Shown here: one piece after another, positions 32,886-45,292 of the stretch
Position numbering within the stretch: position 1 is the first letter of the stretch
How the letters are laid out: every line of letters begins with the position of its first letter
Position numbers and translations under genes: made by a program
Notes under the pieces: generated by a model
The model's input: the letters and a program-made list of their open reading frames with translations, nothing else
What the model was told of the DNA's origin: nothing
Databases searched by the model: none
Source: Blastomyces gilchristii SLH14081
Taxonomy: Eukaryota; Ascomycota; Eurotiomycetes; Onygenales; Ajellomycetaceae
DNA length: 64,000 nt
Reading direction: 5' to 3'
Assembly: GCF_000003855.2 (NCBI RefSeq)
Contig: NW_003101680.1
Coordinates: forward strand, 1,436,976 to 1,500,975

Positions 32886-34956
32886 CTACCATGCCTTGAC
32901 CTCTCCAACACCTGGAGGCTCTATCCGGACAATTTTATCGGCATTTAAGAGTGATAGCGGGTCAAAAGCTTGTTTCAACTGGTGGAAGTTAGAAAATCGT
33001 ATTTGCAGGTGGGTAAGGAACAAAGAAATGACAAGGACCGGGAAGCTTACCCTTCTCATTGCGTCCACTGTCGATTCACCAAGTTCATGTGGGAGATAGT
33101 CTCGTTTGATAAGACCTACACCATGCTCACCGGTCACAGTTCCCTCCATTTCCACAGCCCTTTTGACCATGCGATGGATGACCCCTTCAACAGCTTCGCG
33201 CTCCTCTTTGTTAAACAAGAGGATAGCTATGACACAGATAATTAGCATTAAAAATACGTTTTCGCGGTAGAAAGGAATAAACAAAAGTGGTCATAAGGGG
33301 CAGGATGCATGTATTTAATCTCACCATGGAAATTCCCATCTCCAACATGCCCGCAAATACCCGCGAGTAGACCCTGCTTTACAATGTCTTCCTTGGTCTG
33401 CTCGATGATATCTGGCAGCCGGCTGATGGGGACAGCAACATCAGTTGTCCATACACGATCGTCAGGGTTCCGCTTCATCGCCATAACGCTCCACAGAGCC
33501 TCCTTTCTCGCACTCCAGAGCTCAACTTTCTCCTGATCATTGCGAGCGAACTCGAATGATTGACTCTTAGTTGAGGTCGCAAGGTTCCTCACGAGGGCGA
33601 TCTGCTCTTTGACGCCCAACGGGGTACCAGTGAATTTGAGAAACAGCGTAGGTGCTTCTTTCCACGTCCGACTTGTAGATTGGCTAGCATTGATGCATTT
33701 CATCTGGACATCATCCAGGATCTCAATGCCTGCAACGGGGATGCCTTCCGCTACGATCCTCGCCACGCACTCAGCTGCATTGTGGATAGTCGGGAATGAA
33801 GCAACGGCTACGCTTTCACTTCTAGGTTTGACTGTCACTTTTAAGGTTGCCTCTGTGATCAGGCCCAGGGTGCCTTCGCTGCCAATGAAGAGTCTCGTTA
33901 GGTCATATCCTGCACTTGATTTGCGTGGGCGTTGTCGGGTCTTGATTATAGTTCCGTCAGCGAGAACGACTGTTAGCGAGATAACCCACTCTCGCATCGT
34001 TCCGTACCGGTACGCATTGGTTCCCGAGCAGCCAGTGCCAATCATTCCGCCAATCTCTGCCCCGGGCCCTGGATCAGGAGGGAAGAAAAGGCCCTGCTTC
34101 GCCAATTCTTCATTTAAGTCCTCCCAGCCCACCGCTGGCTGAACCACCACGTCCAAATCCTCCTTGTGTAAAGCGAGTATCTTGCTCATGCGCTGGAAAT
34201 CAATGCAGATACCCCCTCGCGTAGATGTAAAATGCCCTTCCAAACTAGTCCCACCAGAATAGGGCGTCACTGGAATCAGTCGTTCGTGGCAGACTTTCAT
34301 GATCCGGGAAACTTCCTCGGTTGTCGAGGGGTATACGATCAGGAATGGTTTTTCATGTTCTTTGTAGGCGTACGAGGACCACTCCGAGCCAGAATGAGCG
34401 TCGACATCGTGTTTTGCAGTGGAGACATTTTCCTTGCCGACAATCTCGACGAAATCGGCCCATGCGGCCTGGAGGGTCGAGGGAGAAGTGTCATGGCGCG
34501 GAGGCCGGGTGTCAGCCAGGGGGGTCGTGGAGGTGGTGGGAAGGCTGCCGGGTTTCAAAGATCCGAGATAGTAGCAGCCCAACGATGCGGATACAAGCAC
34601 TGCGAAAAGTCCGTTTGTCAATTGGCCGTAGAAGGATCTTAATGTAGAGCGTAATCGCGCAAACAACTCCACATACCCACTGTCATTGCAAAAGCCCGAA
34701 TGCCTGGAGAGGTGTCATGTTGAGCTCTGGCATATCGAGCTTGCTCTGCGCGTTCTCTAACCAATCGCTGCTGCGTGCTTTCGTATAGCTGACCCTTGAA
34801 CGACGGCCTCTCCTCCTTACAGCGCGAAGTGGTCCCAAACCGTCTTGACTGTTGTCGAAAGCAACGTGCGAGAACGGGATGTGCGGTGGAGATGGATGTT
34901 TGTGTGTGATGAACGGCCCGTATAGCCGTCGAAGCGGCAGAGTGGGTGCGGAACAT
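32886..34956 (-). CDS. DLD1: D-lactate dehydrogenase (cytochrome), mitochondrial
   Basis: Four exons: 34956-34677, 34599-33325, 33226-33051, 32978-32886; 607 residues. It is an FAD flavoenzyme of the inner mitochondrial membrane that oxidises D-lactate to pyruvate and passes electrons to cytochrome c. The N-terminus (MFRTHSAASTAIRAVHH) is Arg/Ser/Thr-rich like a presequence, followed about residue 94 by a short hydrophobic segment (VLVSASLGCYYLG). FAD-binding PCMH segments follow: VTPYSGGTSLEGHF, VVVQPAVGWEDLN, FFPPDPGPGAEIGG, TGCSGTNAYRYGTM, RLFIGSEGTLGLIT. The C-terminal domain has CGHVGDGNFH, TVTGEHGVGLIKR and FDPLSLLNADKI. Length is close to yeast Dld1. It diverges from the beta-mannosidase gene across 953 nt. 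Confidence 0.94.
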
Positions 34957-35909
34957 TGTGCTGAAAAGAAAGGGAAAAAAAATTAAAAAAAATAAGAAAT
35001 ATCTAGTGACGATGATATGAGAAACACACCGGAGGGCACAATTGGAACCGGCGGCTTTCAGGATGATTAATTGAGCCGGCTAGCTTTGTTATTTAAATAT
35101 AATACTGGGGTCGAGCAGTTAACTAACTAAATATCACACTATTATAATTAAATACTACGATCAGAGTTATTTTTGGCCATATCGGCCTTCACCAGACAAA
35201 CAACTATAGTTAACTACAAGAGCCGTCTACACTTTGCTTAATGGTACTACAAAATGCATCAATTGATCTATATTCACAGGTTATCATCTAACTATCTATT
35301 TTGCTAACGTTTTTCCGTCAATCCCACTAATAACAGTACTCCGTAGTTATACGTTACTCCGTACAGCATATGGCAATGATAAGCGCTGGCTCTTCAGCTG
35401 CGTCATATAACTAGTTATCTAGAGGTAAAGTGCACTAAATATGAAACTATGGAGTCTTTAAATACTTGGGAGTTAAATAACCTTCCCTTAGGCAACTATT
35501 TAATCGGGGAAGCTCCTTTCCGGGTTTGCACCTGGATGCAACAACTGTTACCCATCCTTCGTGGAGCACACAGGACATCATATTAATAATTCCTATCGTT
35601 GTGGAACCCGATAACAATCCGTTATTTAATCTGCTTCAAGAGGGACCCATAAGCAAGCAATAGCTGTGGGTTTGGTCTCTTGCGGGGTTGATATTGCTCT
35701 CGACTGGAACATTACCATGCGGGTTATTAGTCCTTGGCCCGCGTTGCACTCAGGTTGAGGTAGGCTTCAAGCGCAAACATATGTATATATATGTGTCTAC
35801 GATCTCCCTTCAGATTGGTTTCTGAAGAGCTCAATAATGCCCATAGCTACATCCTAGCCACTGGTTAAAAGGTCCTCATTTTATCATATCATCATAGTTT
35901 CAACCCAAA
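34957..35909. promoter_or_regulatory. Divergent promoter D-lactate dehydrogenase / beta-mannosidase
   Basis: 953 nt between divergent starts. It carries two copies of TACTCCGTA 18 nt apart (35337-35345 and 35355-35363), part of a window-wide motif. Several TAACTA-type AT-rich stretches are present. No known factor site is claimed. Confidence 0.45.
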
Positions 35910-38618
35910 ATGTCCGAACGCACCGTTATCGCCCTCAACGAGGGCTGGGTTTTCAAGCAGGCAGACGATGAACAGGCCCAGTTTTTATCCGTTTCCCAGT
36001 TCCCAACAAACGTCCATCTGGACCTGGTGCACCATGGGCTTATCCCCGACCCCTTCATTGGCAAGAATGAGCTTGCTGTACAGTGGGTTGGAGAGAAGCC
36101 CTGGTTATACAAAGCTTCCTTCGATAATCCGCCGCTTAGAGACGGGGAGAAGGCAGTTTTGGCCTTCGACGGTCTTGATACGCATGCCACTGTACTTCTA
36201 AATGATACGAAGATCCTCGAAACGGAAAATATGTTCATACCTGAGCGGGTAGATGTTACTGAGCTGCTTCGAGAATCGAAGGGTTCAAATGTGTTAAGCA
36301 TCACGTTTGCGAGCACATTTCTACTCGGAAAGAAGATCAAAGAGCTGTACCCAGAGCATCGCTGGGGTTGCTGGAATGGAGACTGTAGCCGTCTTGCAGT
36401 GAGAAAGGCGCAGTATCACTATGTATGATTGCTCTGTTCTGCCCCAGGAAAACTCAACATGGTTTACTCACTCATATTCCTGTAGGGCTGGGACTGGGGC
36501 CCGACTCTCATGACTTGCGGACCATGGCGTCCTGTCAATCTGGAAATTTACAAGGCCAGAATTTCAGACCTCCATTTCCGGCAGAATGTGAACAAATCCC
36601 TGAAACACGCGAAATTGGTTGTCACTGCAGAGGTAGAAGGCGACGCAGATAATGTGGCATTCCACATTTCCTTGGGTGACGAAGAGAAAGGTTCAGAGAC
36701 AGTCGATATCAAGGATGGTATCGCGTCAGTGACCTTCCACGTTCAAGATCCTCAACTGTGGTACCCGTCAAAATATGGTAAACAGCCTCTCTACACGCTG
36801 TCTGCAACGCTATCATCCAATAGAGTCAAGCTGGATTCTACTAGCAAACGTGTTGGTTTAAGGAGAGCCGAGCTTATCCAAAGAAAGATGGATGGTGCGG
36901 AAGGCACTTCCTTTTTCTTCGAAGTGAATAATATTCCAGTTTTCTGTGGCGGGAGCAACTGGATTCCCGCGGACAACTTCATACCCCGAATTCCACCCCA
37001 GAAGTACTATGACTGGGTCAAACTGATGGTTGCCGGTAACCAAATGATGGTCAGAGTCTGGGGAGGCGGTTTATTCGAGGAACAAGCATTTTACGACGCC
37101 TGCGACGAGCTGGGTGTATTGGTTTGGCAGGATTTTCTTTTCGCCTGTGGAAATTATCCAGTGTTCCCAAGCTTTCTTGAGAATGTGAAGCGCGAGGCGA
37201 TTGCAAATGTCAAGGTCCTTAGACATCATCCTTCAATAGTGCTATGGGCCGGAAACAATGAAGACTACCAGTTCGCAGAGAGCGAGAACTTGAATTGGGA
37301 CCCCAGCAACAATGATCCTGACAGCTGGCTAAAGTCTGAGTTCCCAGCACGATATATTTACGAAAAGGTCTTGGTTGACGTGACGAAGGATTTGATACCA
37401 GATACGTACTATCATTTCGGCTCGCCCTGGGGTGGGAAAACTTCAGCCGATCCCACCATCGGCGATATCCACCAGTGGAATGGTAAGCATGGCTTTATCT
37501 GTCTCATCGGCTATTTTAAAATATTAATTTCATCAATATATAGTTTGGCACGGCACGCAAGAGAAGTATCAAGACTTTGATAAACTCGGCGGCCGATTCG
37601 TGTCTGAATTTGGCTTGCAAGGCTTCCCCGACATAAGGACAATTGATGGATACCTAACAGGCGGTAAAGTGGACCCGGAGAGACACGCGCAATCATCCAC
37701 CGTCGATTTCCACAACAAAGCCGCAGGCCACGAGCGCCGCATTGCCATCTACCTGGCCGAAAACATCAGATACAACCTCGAGCCCCTGGAACAGTACATC
37801 TACGCTACGCAGCTCATCCAAGCAGAATGCCTTTCCAGTGCCTACCGGCTCTGGAAACGTCAGTGGAAAGGGCCAGGCCGTGAATATTGCGCTGGCGTTT
37901 TGGTCTGGCAATGAACGACTGCTGGCCTGTCACATCCTGGGCCCTTGTCGATTACCATCTCCGTCCCAAGCATGCGTTCTACGCAGTAAAGCGCGAACTG
38001 GCCCCCATCACAATCGGCCTAAAACGGACCTCCCACACTGAATACGCGGACAAGTACACGAACGCCTACTACAAGACAACGCACAAAGTCGAGATATGGG
38101 CATCAAACCTCACGGTTAACCCGAGAAATGTGAGTGTGATACTTAAGGCTTGGGACGTCATCAAGGGCCGCGAGATTTACTCCAAAACACTTCACGACCG
38201 TTTCGTTCTAGAAGAGAATAGGAGTATGGAGATCGCTGAGTTGGAAGTACCTACCACGGATGAAGAGGGTAAAAAAACCAAGGACGGAGAAGAGGCTAAC
38301 CGTACGGTTGTCGCGGCATATCTCCTTGAAAACGGCGAGCAAGTGGCGCGCTATGTCAATTGGCCTGAACCGCTGAGATATGTCCACCTGCAGGCTCCCA
38401 AGGAATTGCGAGTGGCGCTTTCAGTGGATGGGAAACACGTGGAGTTGTCAGCGGAGGTGCCGGTGAAGGGTGTGGCGGTATATGCGGATGGAGATGAGGT
38501 GGTGTTTGATGACAACTGTGTAGATCTGGTCCCTGGGGAGACTGTTTATATTGGAGTGAAGGGACTGGATAAGGGTCATGGGGATAGGATTTCTGTGAAG
38601 TATCTAGGATCGTCGTGA
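35910..38618 (+). CDS. mndB: Beta-mannosidase B (GH2), frameshifted
   Basis: Exons 35910-36422, 36486-37482 and 37544 onward. The enzyme hydrolyses terminal beta-mannosides. No signal peptide, as in the intracellular mndB group. Conserved segments are LNEGWVFKQAD, LVHHGLIPDPFIGKNE, HRWGCWNGD, GWDWGPTLMTCGPWRP, FCGGSNWIPADNFIPR, MVRVWGGGLFEEQAFYDACD. The acid/base Glu is about residue 430 (WAGNNED) and the nucleophile Glu about 525 (VSEFGLQ). After Gln626 (VLVWQ, codon 37909-37911) the frame meets TGA; one nucleotide later the expected NDCWPVTSWALVDYHLRPKH begins and stays open to 38618. One base therefore appears missing between 37911 and 37914. With it the protein would be about 861 residues, the normal length. 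Both catalytic residues precede the break. A sequencing error is as likely as a real mutation. Confidence 0.9.
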
Positions 38619-39225
38619 GGGTATGGAGGAATGGATCGGCTTCTAGAGCAATGGCCGCGCGGGTGGAGACCTGCCTACTTCCTAACTTTAGTTCGTCCTT
38701 GCGTGTTTCGTTTTCCTAAGGCTCTTCTTATGTGCTGTCCAATTTTCGCCCATAGACGGGATGCCTTGTTGCCGAATTTAAGATAAATAATATCTGCATG
38801 CAGAAAATGACGTCAACAGTACTCATCAACATGAAGTACCTGCTCTAATGTATTAATGGGCGAAGGTGCGAATTACATATAAAGAGGGAGTTTAACCAAG
38901 CATTACGGTAGCTGGTAAAGATAAATATTCCGAGGCGGACAAAAATAGCTATAAACACAAACATCAAACCATGGTAAGTTACAAAATTAATGCTCCATCT
39001 AAACGCTGCCAATGCAAGTGCGTCATCCTGCCCACTTTTCCCCGCAAAAATGATTGAGTTTGATCATTCAGCTTTCTGTCTACTGTACTCTTGATCTGTA
39101 TACATATTATACATATTATACTCCCCTTCAATTCATTTCTCCCACTTGTATATATAAATTTAATTGTATTTAAATTTGGTTTGCCAATACAACGTACATA
39201 TTAACACTCACCATATCGAACAAGC
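38619..39225. other. Spacer between beta-mannosidase and xylitol dehydrogenase genes
   Basis: 607 nt, AT-rich toward the right, tandem arrangement. It contains the 3' region of one gene and the promoter of the next. No confident regulator site. Confidence 0.45.
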
Positions 39226-40547
39226 ATGCCTAGCGAACCCCCACAGGTAGGTTCAAATGTCAGCCTGCGTATAGAACGCAATCGAACGGCTTATTGTTGC
39301 ATTCCCTCCACGGATCCATTAGATTTCCTTATAATAACATACTTTTCTATTCTACCTAATGATACGAGGCGGCGTGCTAATTAGAAACGCATTACGGGGT
39401 GTAGAACCTCTCCTTCATCCTCGAAGGCATAAAGAAAGTCTCCTATAAAGATAGACCCGTCCCGGCCATCAAAGACCCTCACGATGTGCAGGTCCACGTC
39501 AAATACACCGGTATTTGTGGCAGCGACGTACGTCCAAAGCATACATGCCTCCTTTCAACTAAGCCTCAAAAAGAAAATAAAAGCACGTAGCACAACTCTC
39601 ACTAAGTCAACCCACAGGTCCACTACTGGGAACACGGCTCCATCGGCCCCTTCATCCTAACTTCCCCCATGGTCCTCGGCCATGAATCCAGCGGTATAGT
39701 CACCTCCATCGGCTCAGCCGTCACAAGCCTACAACCAGGCGACCCCGTCGCGCTCGAACCAGGGATTCCCTGCCGCCGCTGCGAGCCCTGTCTCAGTGGC
39801 AAATACAATCTATGCCTCCGTATGGCCTTCGCCGCCACGCCGCCCATCGATGGCACGTTGGCCAAATACTACGTCCTCCCCGAAGACTTCTGCCACAAGC
39901 TACCCGAGAACGTTGGGCTCGACGAGGGCGCGCTGATGGAGCCGCTCAGCGTTGCTGTACATATTACAAAGCAGGCGCGTGTGCAGCCGGGTCATTCTGT
40001 GGTTGTATTTGGCGTGGGGCCCGTGGGATTGCTGTGTTGTGCGGTTGCGAGGGCGTTTGGGGCATCGAAGGTCATTGCGGTTGATATCCAGCCGGCCCGG
40101 TTGCAGTTTGCGGCCCAGTATGCGGCTACGGGTGTCTATGAGCCGGCTAGGGAGGAGAGTGCGGAGAAGAATGCGGAGCGGCTACGGGTGCAGCATGGGC
40201 TGGGTCGCGGGGCGGATGTAGTCATTGATGCGTCAGGGGCGGAGTCATCTGTGCATACGGGTATCCATGTGCTCAAGACTGGCGGAACGTATGTGCAAGG
40301 GGGGATGGGGAGGGATGTGATTTCGTTCCCGATTATGGCGGTTTGCACGAAGGAGGTGGATGTTCGTGGTAGTTTCCGGTATGGTAGTGGTGATTATAAG
40401 TTAGCGCTGACGCTGGTGGGGGAGGGGAAGGTGGATGTTAAAAAGTTAGTGACGGGGATGGTAGCATTCGAGGAAGCGGAGAAGGCGATTCTAGATGTGA
40501 AAGGAGGGAAGGGGATTAAGACACTCATTCGTGGTGTGGAGTATTGA
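39226..40547 (+). CDS. xdhA: D-xylulose reductase / xylitol dehydrogenase (zinc MDR family)
   Basis: Three exons: 39226-39246, 39405-39527, 39618-40547; 357 residues. It oxidises xylitol to D-xylulose in the cytosol, a step in pentose use. The 21-nt first exon codes MPSEPPQ. The sequence NLSFILEGIKKVSYKDRPVP followed by YTGICGSD/VHYWEHGSIG and VLGHESSGIV is typical of fungal xylitol dehydrogenases. Catalytic zinc ligands are Cys in GICGSD and His/Glu in GHES; the structural zinc site is CRRCEPCLSGKYNLC. The Rossmann motif is VVFGVGPVGLLCCAVARAFG followed by VIAVDIQPARL, whose Asp indicates NAD rather than NADP. L-arabinitol 4-dehydrogenase or sorbitol dehydrogenase are close alternatives, so the substrate is an inference. 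The neighbouring beta-mannosidase also serves carbohydrate use. Confidence 0.9.
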
Positions 40548-41532
40548 ATTATTGTTGGGTTGTAGTAGAGAAAACGCGATCAATGGTATCTCGCTTTTTT
40601 CAAAATTTCAGCACACTTTCTCAGGTCGTTTTCACGCATTTAAATATGATCCCAGGCGCAATGAATAGGCATTGATATTTCTCTATTCGCTTCACTTGCT
40701 CTGTCATATGTCTAAGTAGAAATCCGTTCAACAAGTCAATGTAAGATAGAACCTACACGGTTTCCCCCCGACCCGGTTCCTAATCGTTAATTATTGATTA
40801 AATATATGTGGCTATGGACTGTACGGCATGTTGGCATGATCATTGGGCGACGCATGAAAGAAAAAGGGTATTGACATAAAAAGTGACAACAGTAGAAGAA
40901 GAAGAAGAAGAAGAAGAAGAAGTGGCATGGAAGGCAAAAGCGAATGGCATCCTATCCCTGACTCCGGATAAGTTAAAATGAAAACAAGTAGTACATTGTG
41001 ATAGTGGCAATGATAGTGGCAATGAGGTAGTGAGAATAGGGAGAAGCTATGAAGATGAAACGTACAAGTGCAAATATGGCGTATTTTCAGAGTCATTGGT
41101 GGATGGTTCTGTGTATTAGTGTGGAGCGAGTGCTTGGTGCAAAATGCAGATATGCAAAGGTAAATGACGGGTACCATGCGGTGTAGCGTGCGTACAATAT
41201 AGTGCTGAGGAAAGCAGAATACAGGTGTGACGGATATGCAGATAATTGAAGAAGAAAGAGGAAAGCAAGGAGGATAAGAAGAAAGCATCATCAATATCGG
41301 AGAAGTAGAGATCGGTATAGACATCGGATGCGTAAAGAGTAAAGGAGGAAGAGGTAAAATGAGATGCCGGGAGAGTTCAGGAGGGAACGCAATCGAAGTA
41401 TGGGGACGGATGGGTTAGCAGACCAACGGCATGTCATGTCCAAGCCGGGATTTCTGCCCTGAGCTAGTCCACACCAGGTAGAGGACCGTGAACTTCCAAC
41501 AGGATTACCTACTCCACAACAGCCGCGGAATA
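40548..41532. other. Convergent spacer with AAG repeat
   Basis: Nearly 1 kb between two 3' ends. A GAA/AAG trinucleotide tract lies at about 40897-40921. The minus-strand open frame at 40812-41324 is repeat-derived and hydrophobic without family character. No gene seen. Confidence 0.5.
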
Positions 41533-42747
41533 TTAACAACATCTACCCCTCCTCGTATTCGATCCGCCCAGCCTAAACACATCCTCCCACTCCCTCATTC
41601 CTGCTGCCCATCCACTCCCCGCTCCGCGGCTCCGCGTTTTCCTTCTCCGCATCTGCGTCATAGAGTCATCGATCGTGATCCCGCTCCGCACGCTACCTCC
41701 ATCGCTCGTACCAGTACCATACATTCCCCCATCCCCGTACTGAATACCACTCTGAGGATCATCAGGGTCTATCTCGCCCAATTCGATTTTAGTGAGGATA
41801 ATTCGCGCAAGCCTGTTAAAAAGTTCGTCCACATTATCCCCCGTTAAAGCCGATACTTCCACTGCAACGGGTATATTCGATTTCGCCGCCCACCGCGACG
41901 CTTCTTCTAACGCCACCTCGCGCCCTTCCGCAGTTATCGTGGCGGTCATCCTCGTACCCACTGGCGGCCCGTTGATGGATCGCAGTGAACCTCCACCAGA
42001 TTCGAAGGAGAACGGAACCTGTTTGCTCGATGTACTTGACGGTGTCGGGGGTGGACGCTGGAAGTCATCGCCGTAGTCCCCTCCGCCCAGGGACATCGTG
42101 TCTTGGGAAAGAAGGTCGCTTTTGTTTCCGGCCAGGAGGATCGTTAGATTCGAGGAAGCAAGTGCTCTAGCATCCATGAGGAAGGTTGGGAGGGCGGAGA
42201 AGGAAGCATGTGATCCGACGTCGTAGATAAGGATTGCGCCGGCAGCCCCGCGGTAGTACGAACGCGAAACGGAGCGGAATCGCTCAGTACCTGCTGTATC
42301 CCATAGTTGTAGTTTTATCCGTTTCCAGCGTGAGCCGGTTCCTATCTTTACAATTTTTGACGAGAATTCGACGCCGATTGTTTGAGAGGAGAGCACGCGC
42401 CCTGTAAATCCGTGGTTTTGTTAGCTGATGAAGTTCAGTGGGTTTTTATAAAGTTGAGAAGCGCTGAGGATAACGTTGCGAGTGGGGAGGAAGTGTGAAA
42501 GAGCTAAAGGAGGTAACGGGGTGCATACACTCATTTTTCACAAAACGATGTAGGAGGCAAGATCTAGCAGATGCATGCAATACGTCAGCAACTATGCTTT
42601 TAGATGATCTTAATATATAGAGGCCTGTATTGGTATGGAAGTTGGCGTATCAGGGTTAAATTTTTGGGATCAATGAACGGTAAGGAGAACAGACTTTCCA
42701 GCGCCGCTTGGTCCAAGTAGAATCACCTTCGCTAAGTAATCGTACAT
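41533..42747 (-). CDS. RAB4: Rab4-type small GTPase
   Basis: Three exons: 42747-42695, 42563-42529, 42401-41533; 318 residues. It is a Rab GTPase expected to act in endosomal recycling. Motifs are the P-loop GPSGAGKS (residues 12-19, split by intron 1), KNEW, switch I TIGVEF, switch II WDTAGTERFRSVS, GNKSDL for guanine binding, and VSAL in place of the usual ETSAK. The C-terminus ends GRCC, a double-cysteine geranylgeranylation signal. It is about 100 residues longer than animal Rab4 because of a Gly/Pro/Ser-rich insertion after NKSDLL (GGGDYGDDFQRPPPTPSS and onward, about 55 residues) and a long tail. Exon 1 (MYDYLAKVILL) and the 35-nt exon 2 restore the conserved N-terminus. Confidence 0.9.
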
Positions 42748-43643
42748 GCTATCAAGCTCCTTCAAAACACCCCGAGTGTGATTAGTATCGGAACATTTGC
42801 AGAAACCATCTGGCCATCAAGGCGCATGTGGTGTCCTCATACCTGATGTCGCTCTGGGAGAGAAGACGCAGAGGAGGCATTTGACAGCCGCCTGTGACGC
42901 GCCATGGCGTCTCTGCCAACAGCTAGAACAGCAGCAGAATGGCCGTGGCAGGAGGTGATTCAGTGGAATACGTGTTGAATGCGTCGGCGGGACCTGTTGC
43001 AGTGTCTTGAAGCCATTGCACGCACATTCATATGATTGATATGGATGCAGTAGTTTGTGGCTAGTGCGGGATTGATCCGCAGAACGAGGCGCAGTCCGCC
43101 GCCAAGAGTGCCGAGGTAACTTAAAAATCGCTAGTTAGCCTCCTTTTTATTATGACAGCTCTCCATAAACTGTTGAGAGTTTCGCACGAGATCTTCTCCT
43201 GGATAATCCGTATAGATCATAGACTGCATGCTTCTTTCAACACGTTGTCTTCTGTCCTTTCTGGCATTTGTTTCCTGAGTAATTGGCCTTTTGAACAAAT
43301 TCCAGAGATCGATAGACCTCGGCACATCAAGCGCAAAGAAGGGTGCAAATACTCGTTATCGACACGAGAGGGACGCGTGAGATTGTTGATGCCTTGAGGC
43401 AAAAGCCTTTGGCTTTGCTGATTTTACATCGAATTCGGATCCATTATCTGCCGTCTCGGCCAGTCAAGATAGAGGCTGAAATTGTCATTTGCGGCGGCGA
43501 TGTTACGAAGGACCAGGATATAAAGCTCATACAGATATCGCTCGTTTTGTCTTCTATCCCAGTCGTCCTTCTCGTTGCATTCACTAATTTTTCCTCTGTC
43601 TATCGCTATACTACATTCGAAGTAGCCGGGGCAAATTGCAAGC
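42748..43643. promoter_or_regulatory. Divergent promoter Rab4 / PAF-acetylhydrolase gene
   Basis: 896 nt between divergent starts. Open frames at 43131-43402 occur on both strands, without protein character. No specific site claimed. Confidence 0.4.
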
Positions 43644-45292
43644 ATGCCTTTGTCTCTGCTTCAAATTCCGACCTTCCCGTCATATACGGGACCACATCAG
43701 GTTGGCACTACAGAGTTTGAGATTCCCGTCTCTTCTCTTGAATCGCCGGCACCTCATCCAAAATCAGATATATCTCTGTCCACAATTCTGTTCCGGGTAT
43801 TCTATCCTGCAGATGATGTTGACTCTGCATCGAAACCTGTCTATTGGCTTCCGGATCCGCAAGGCACCTTTACTGGTGGATTGGCGGAATTCCTAGGAGC
43901 GCCAAAACGGCTATCGAATATATTAGGGTACGGTAAACCAATCCTCTTATAATCATTTATGAGGTTTGATTTTTCTGCGTTCTAATTCTTCACAAATATG
44001 TCAGACTACTCCCAAATACAATCAAGTGGACGAAGATGCCAGCATATAGAGATGCGCCCCTGAAATCCTCCACGCTCCCTTCAAAACGTTGGCCTGTTAT
44101 GGTCTTCTCCCATGGCATCGGAGGATCGAGGTATATGTATAGCTATATCCTTGGCTGTTTGGCCAGTTATGGTATTGTCGTCATTGCCCCCGAGCACCGC
44201 GATGGAAGCTGTCCCATCTCTCTTATCCGAAACGCCCATGGCCGGGTTACCGAAAGAGTGCCATTTCAACGCATCAAGCACATTTTCGAGCCGAGCATTC
44301 TTCATAAGCGACATTCCCAGCTGCGCATCCGACTCTGGGAATTAGGTCTCGTACACGATGCCCTTCTCAAGATGGATGCTGGCATGGAAATTAAAAATTT
44401 TGCCCAAATGCAGGGTGCAAAAGTTCCCGTATTCGCTTCTAGCCTTGATATCCATCTTCCCAGCAGTATCACGTGGGCGGGCCATTCATTCGGCGCCGCA
44501 AGCGTCGTCCAATTTATCAAGTCCATATACTGGGGCCGTGTCGGTGATAAGGACCCAGCATCGACCTCGTCGGAACCACACTTCTCGCAATACCGCCCCC
44601 TGTACCAACCTCGACCAGATAGCAAGATTGTTTCACAGGTGACGCCAACATCACCCCTTATCCTCCTCGACCTCTGGAACCTCCCATTGCTGGGGGATGA
44701 TGTAAAATGGCTATGGGAAAAGCCTCTGCCGTGCTATGCGGGCTCACCTAAAGATCACCTACGACAGCCAAATGTTTTGGCTGTCCTGAGCGACGAGTTT
44801 TTCAAGTGGAAAGCTGGTCTGAAGGCTACTCGATGTGTGCTCTCTCCCCACCCAGTACCCGGCCCTACCAGCCAGGACACAGCCGAACATAGCAAGCGAC
44901 AGCCCAGGGTCTTCTACACCATTAACTCAGCCCATCTTAGCCAGTCAGACGTCGGCCTTTTATTCCCTTGGGTGATGCAGAGATGGGCTAAAGCCCAAGA
45001 GCCCGAGCGAACGATGCGCCTGAATGTAACTGCAATTATACAGATGCTAAGAGAATGCGGCATCCCATTTGATCTGCATGAGGACGTGAAGCATGCCTTG
45101 GAAAATGTGGCAGATGTTACCGTCGACAACGGCAATCCTGGGGTTCAGAACGGGGATGATGGCAAACCAAGCCAATTCTCTCCGAGTATTTTCGCAACAC
45201 ATGGCTCTGTTAGGGGCTGGTTGCCTGTTTCTTTAACAGATGATACGCCGCCTGTTGCGGAATTTGAGGTGCGGAGTCCACCCAAACTTTGA
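43644..45292 (+). CDS. PAF-acetylhydrolase-like serine lipase
   Basis: Two exons: 43644-43927 and 44005-45292; 523 residues. It belongs to the platelet-activating-factor acetylhydrolase, isoform II family: alpha/beta hydrolases cleaving short or oxidised sn-2 acyl groups of phospholipids. The N-terminus FPSYTGPHQVGTTEFEIP is a family hallmark. Then come FRVFYPAD, PVMVFSHGIGGSRYMYSYI with the oxyanion region, and IVVIAPEHRDGS. The nucleophile Ser is in WAGHSFGAAS. LILLDLWNLPL probably contains the acid and NSAHLSQSD the catalytic His. The C-terminus (GNPGVQNGDDGKPSQFS) is low-complexity. No signal peptide or membrane helix was seen, so it is probably intracellular. The true substrate cannot be read from the sequence. 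Confidence 0.88.

Noticed and set aside
35910..40547. A mannan or pentose utilisation gene cluster
   Set aside because: Only beta-mannosidase and xylitol dehydrogenase are adjacent; no transporter, regulator or endo-mannanase lies nearby.
40812..41324. 170-codon hydrophobic minus-strand frame
   Set aside because: Leucine run comes from the AAG repeat; no conserved segment; lies in a convergent spacer.
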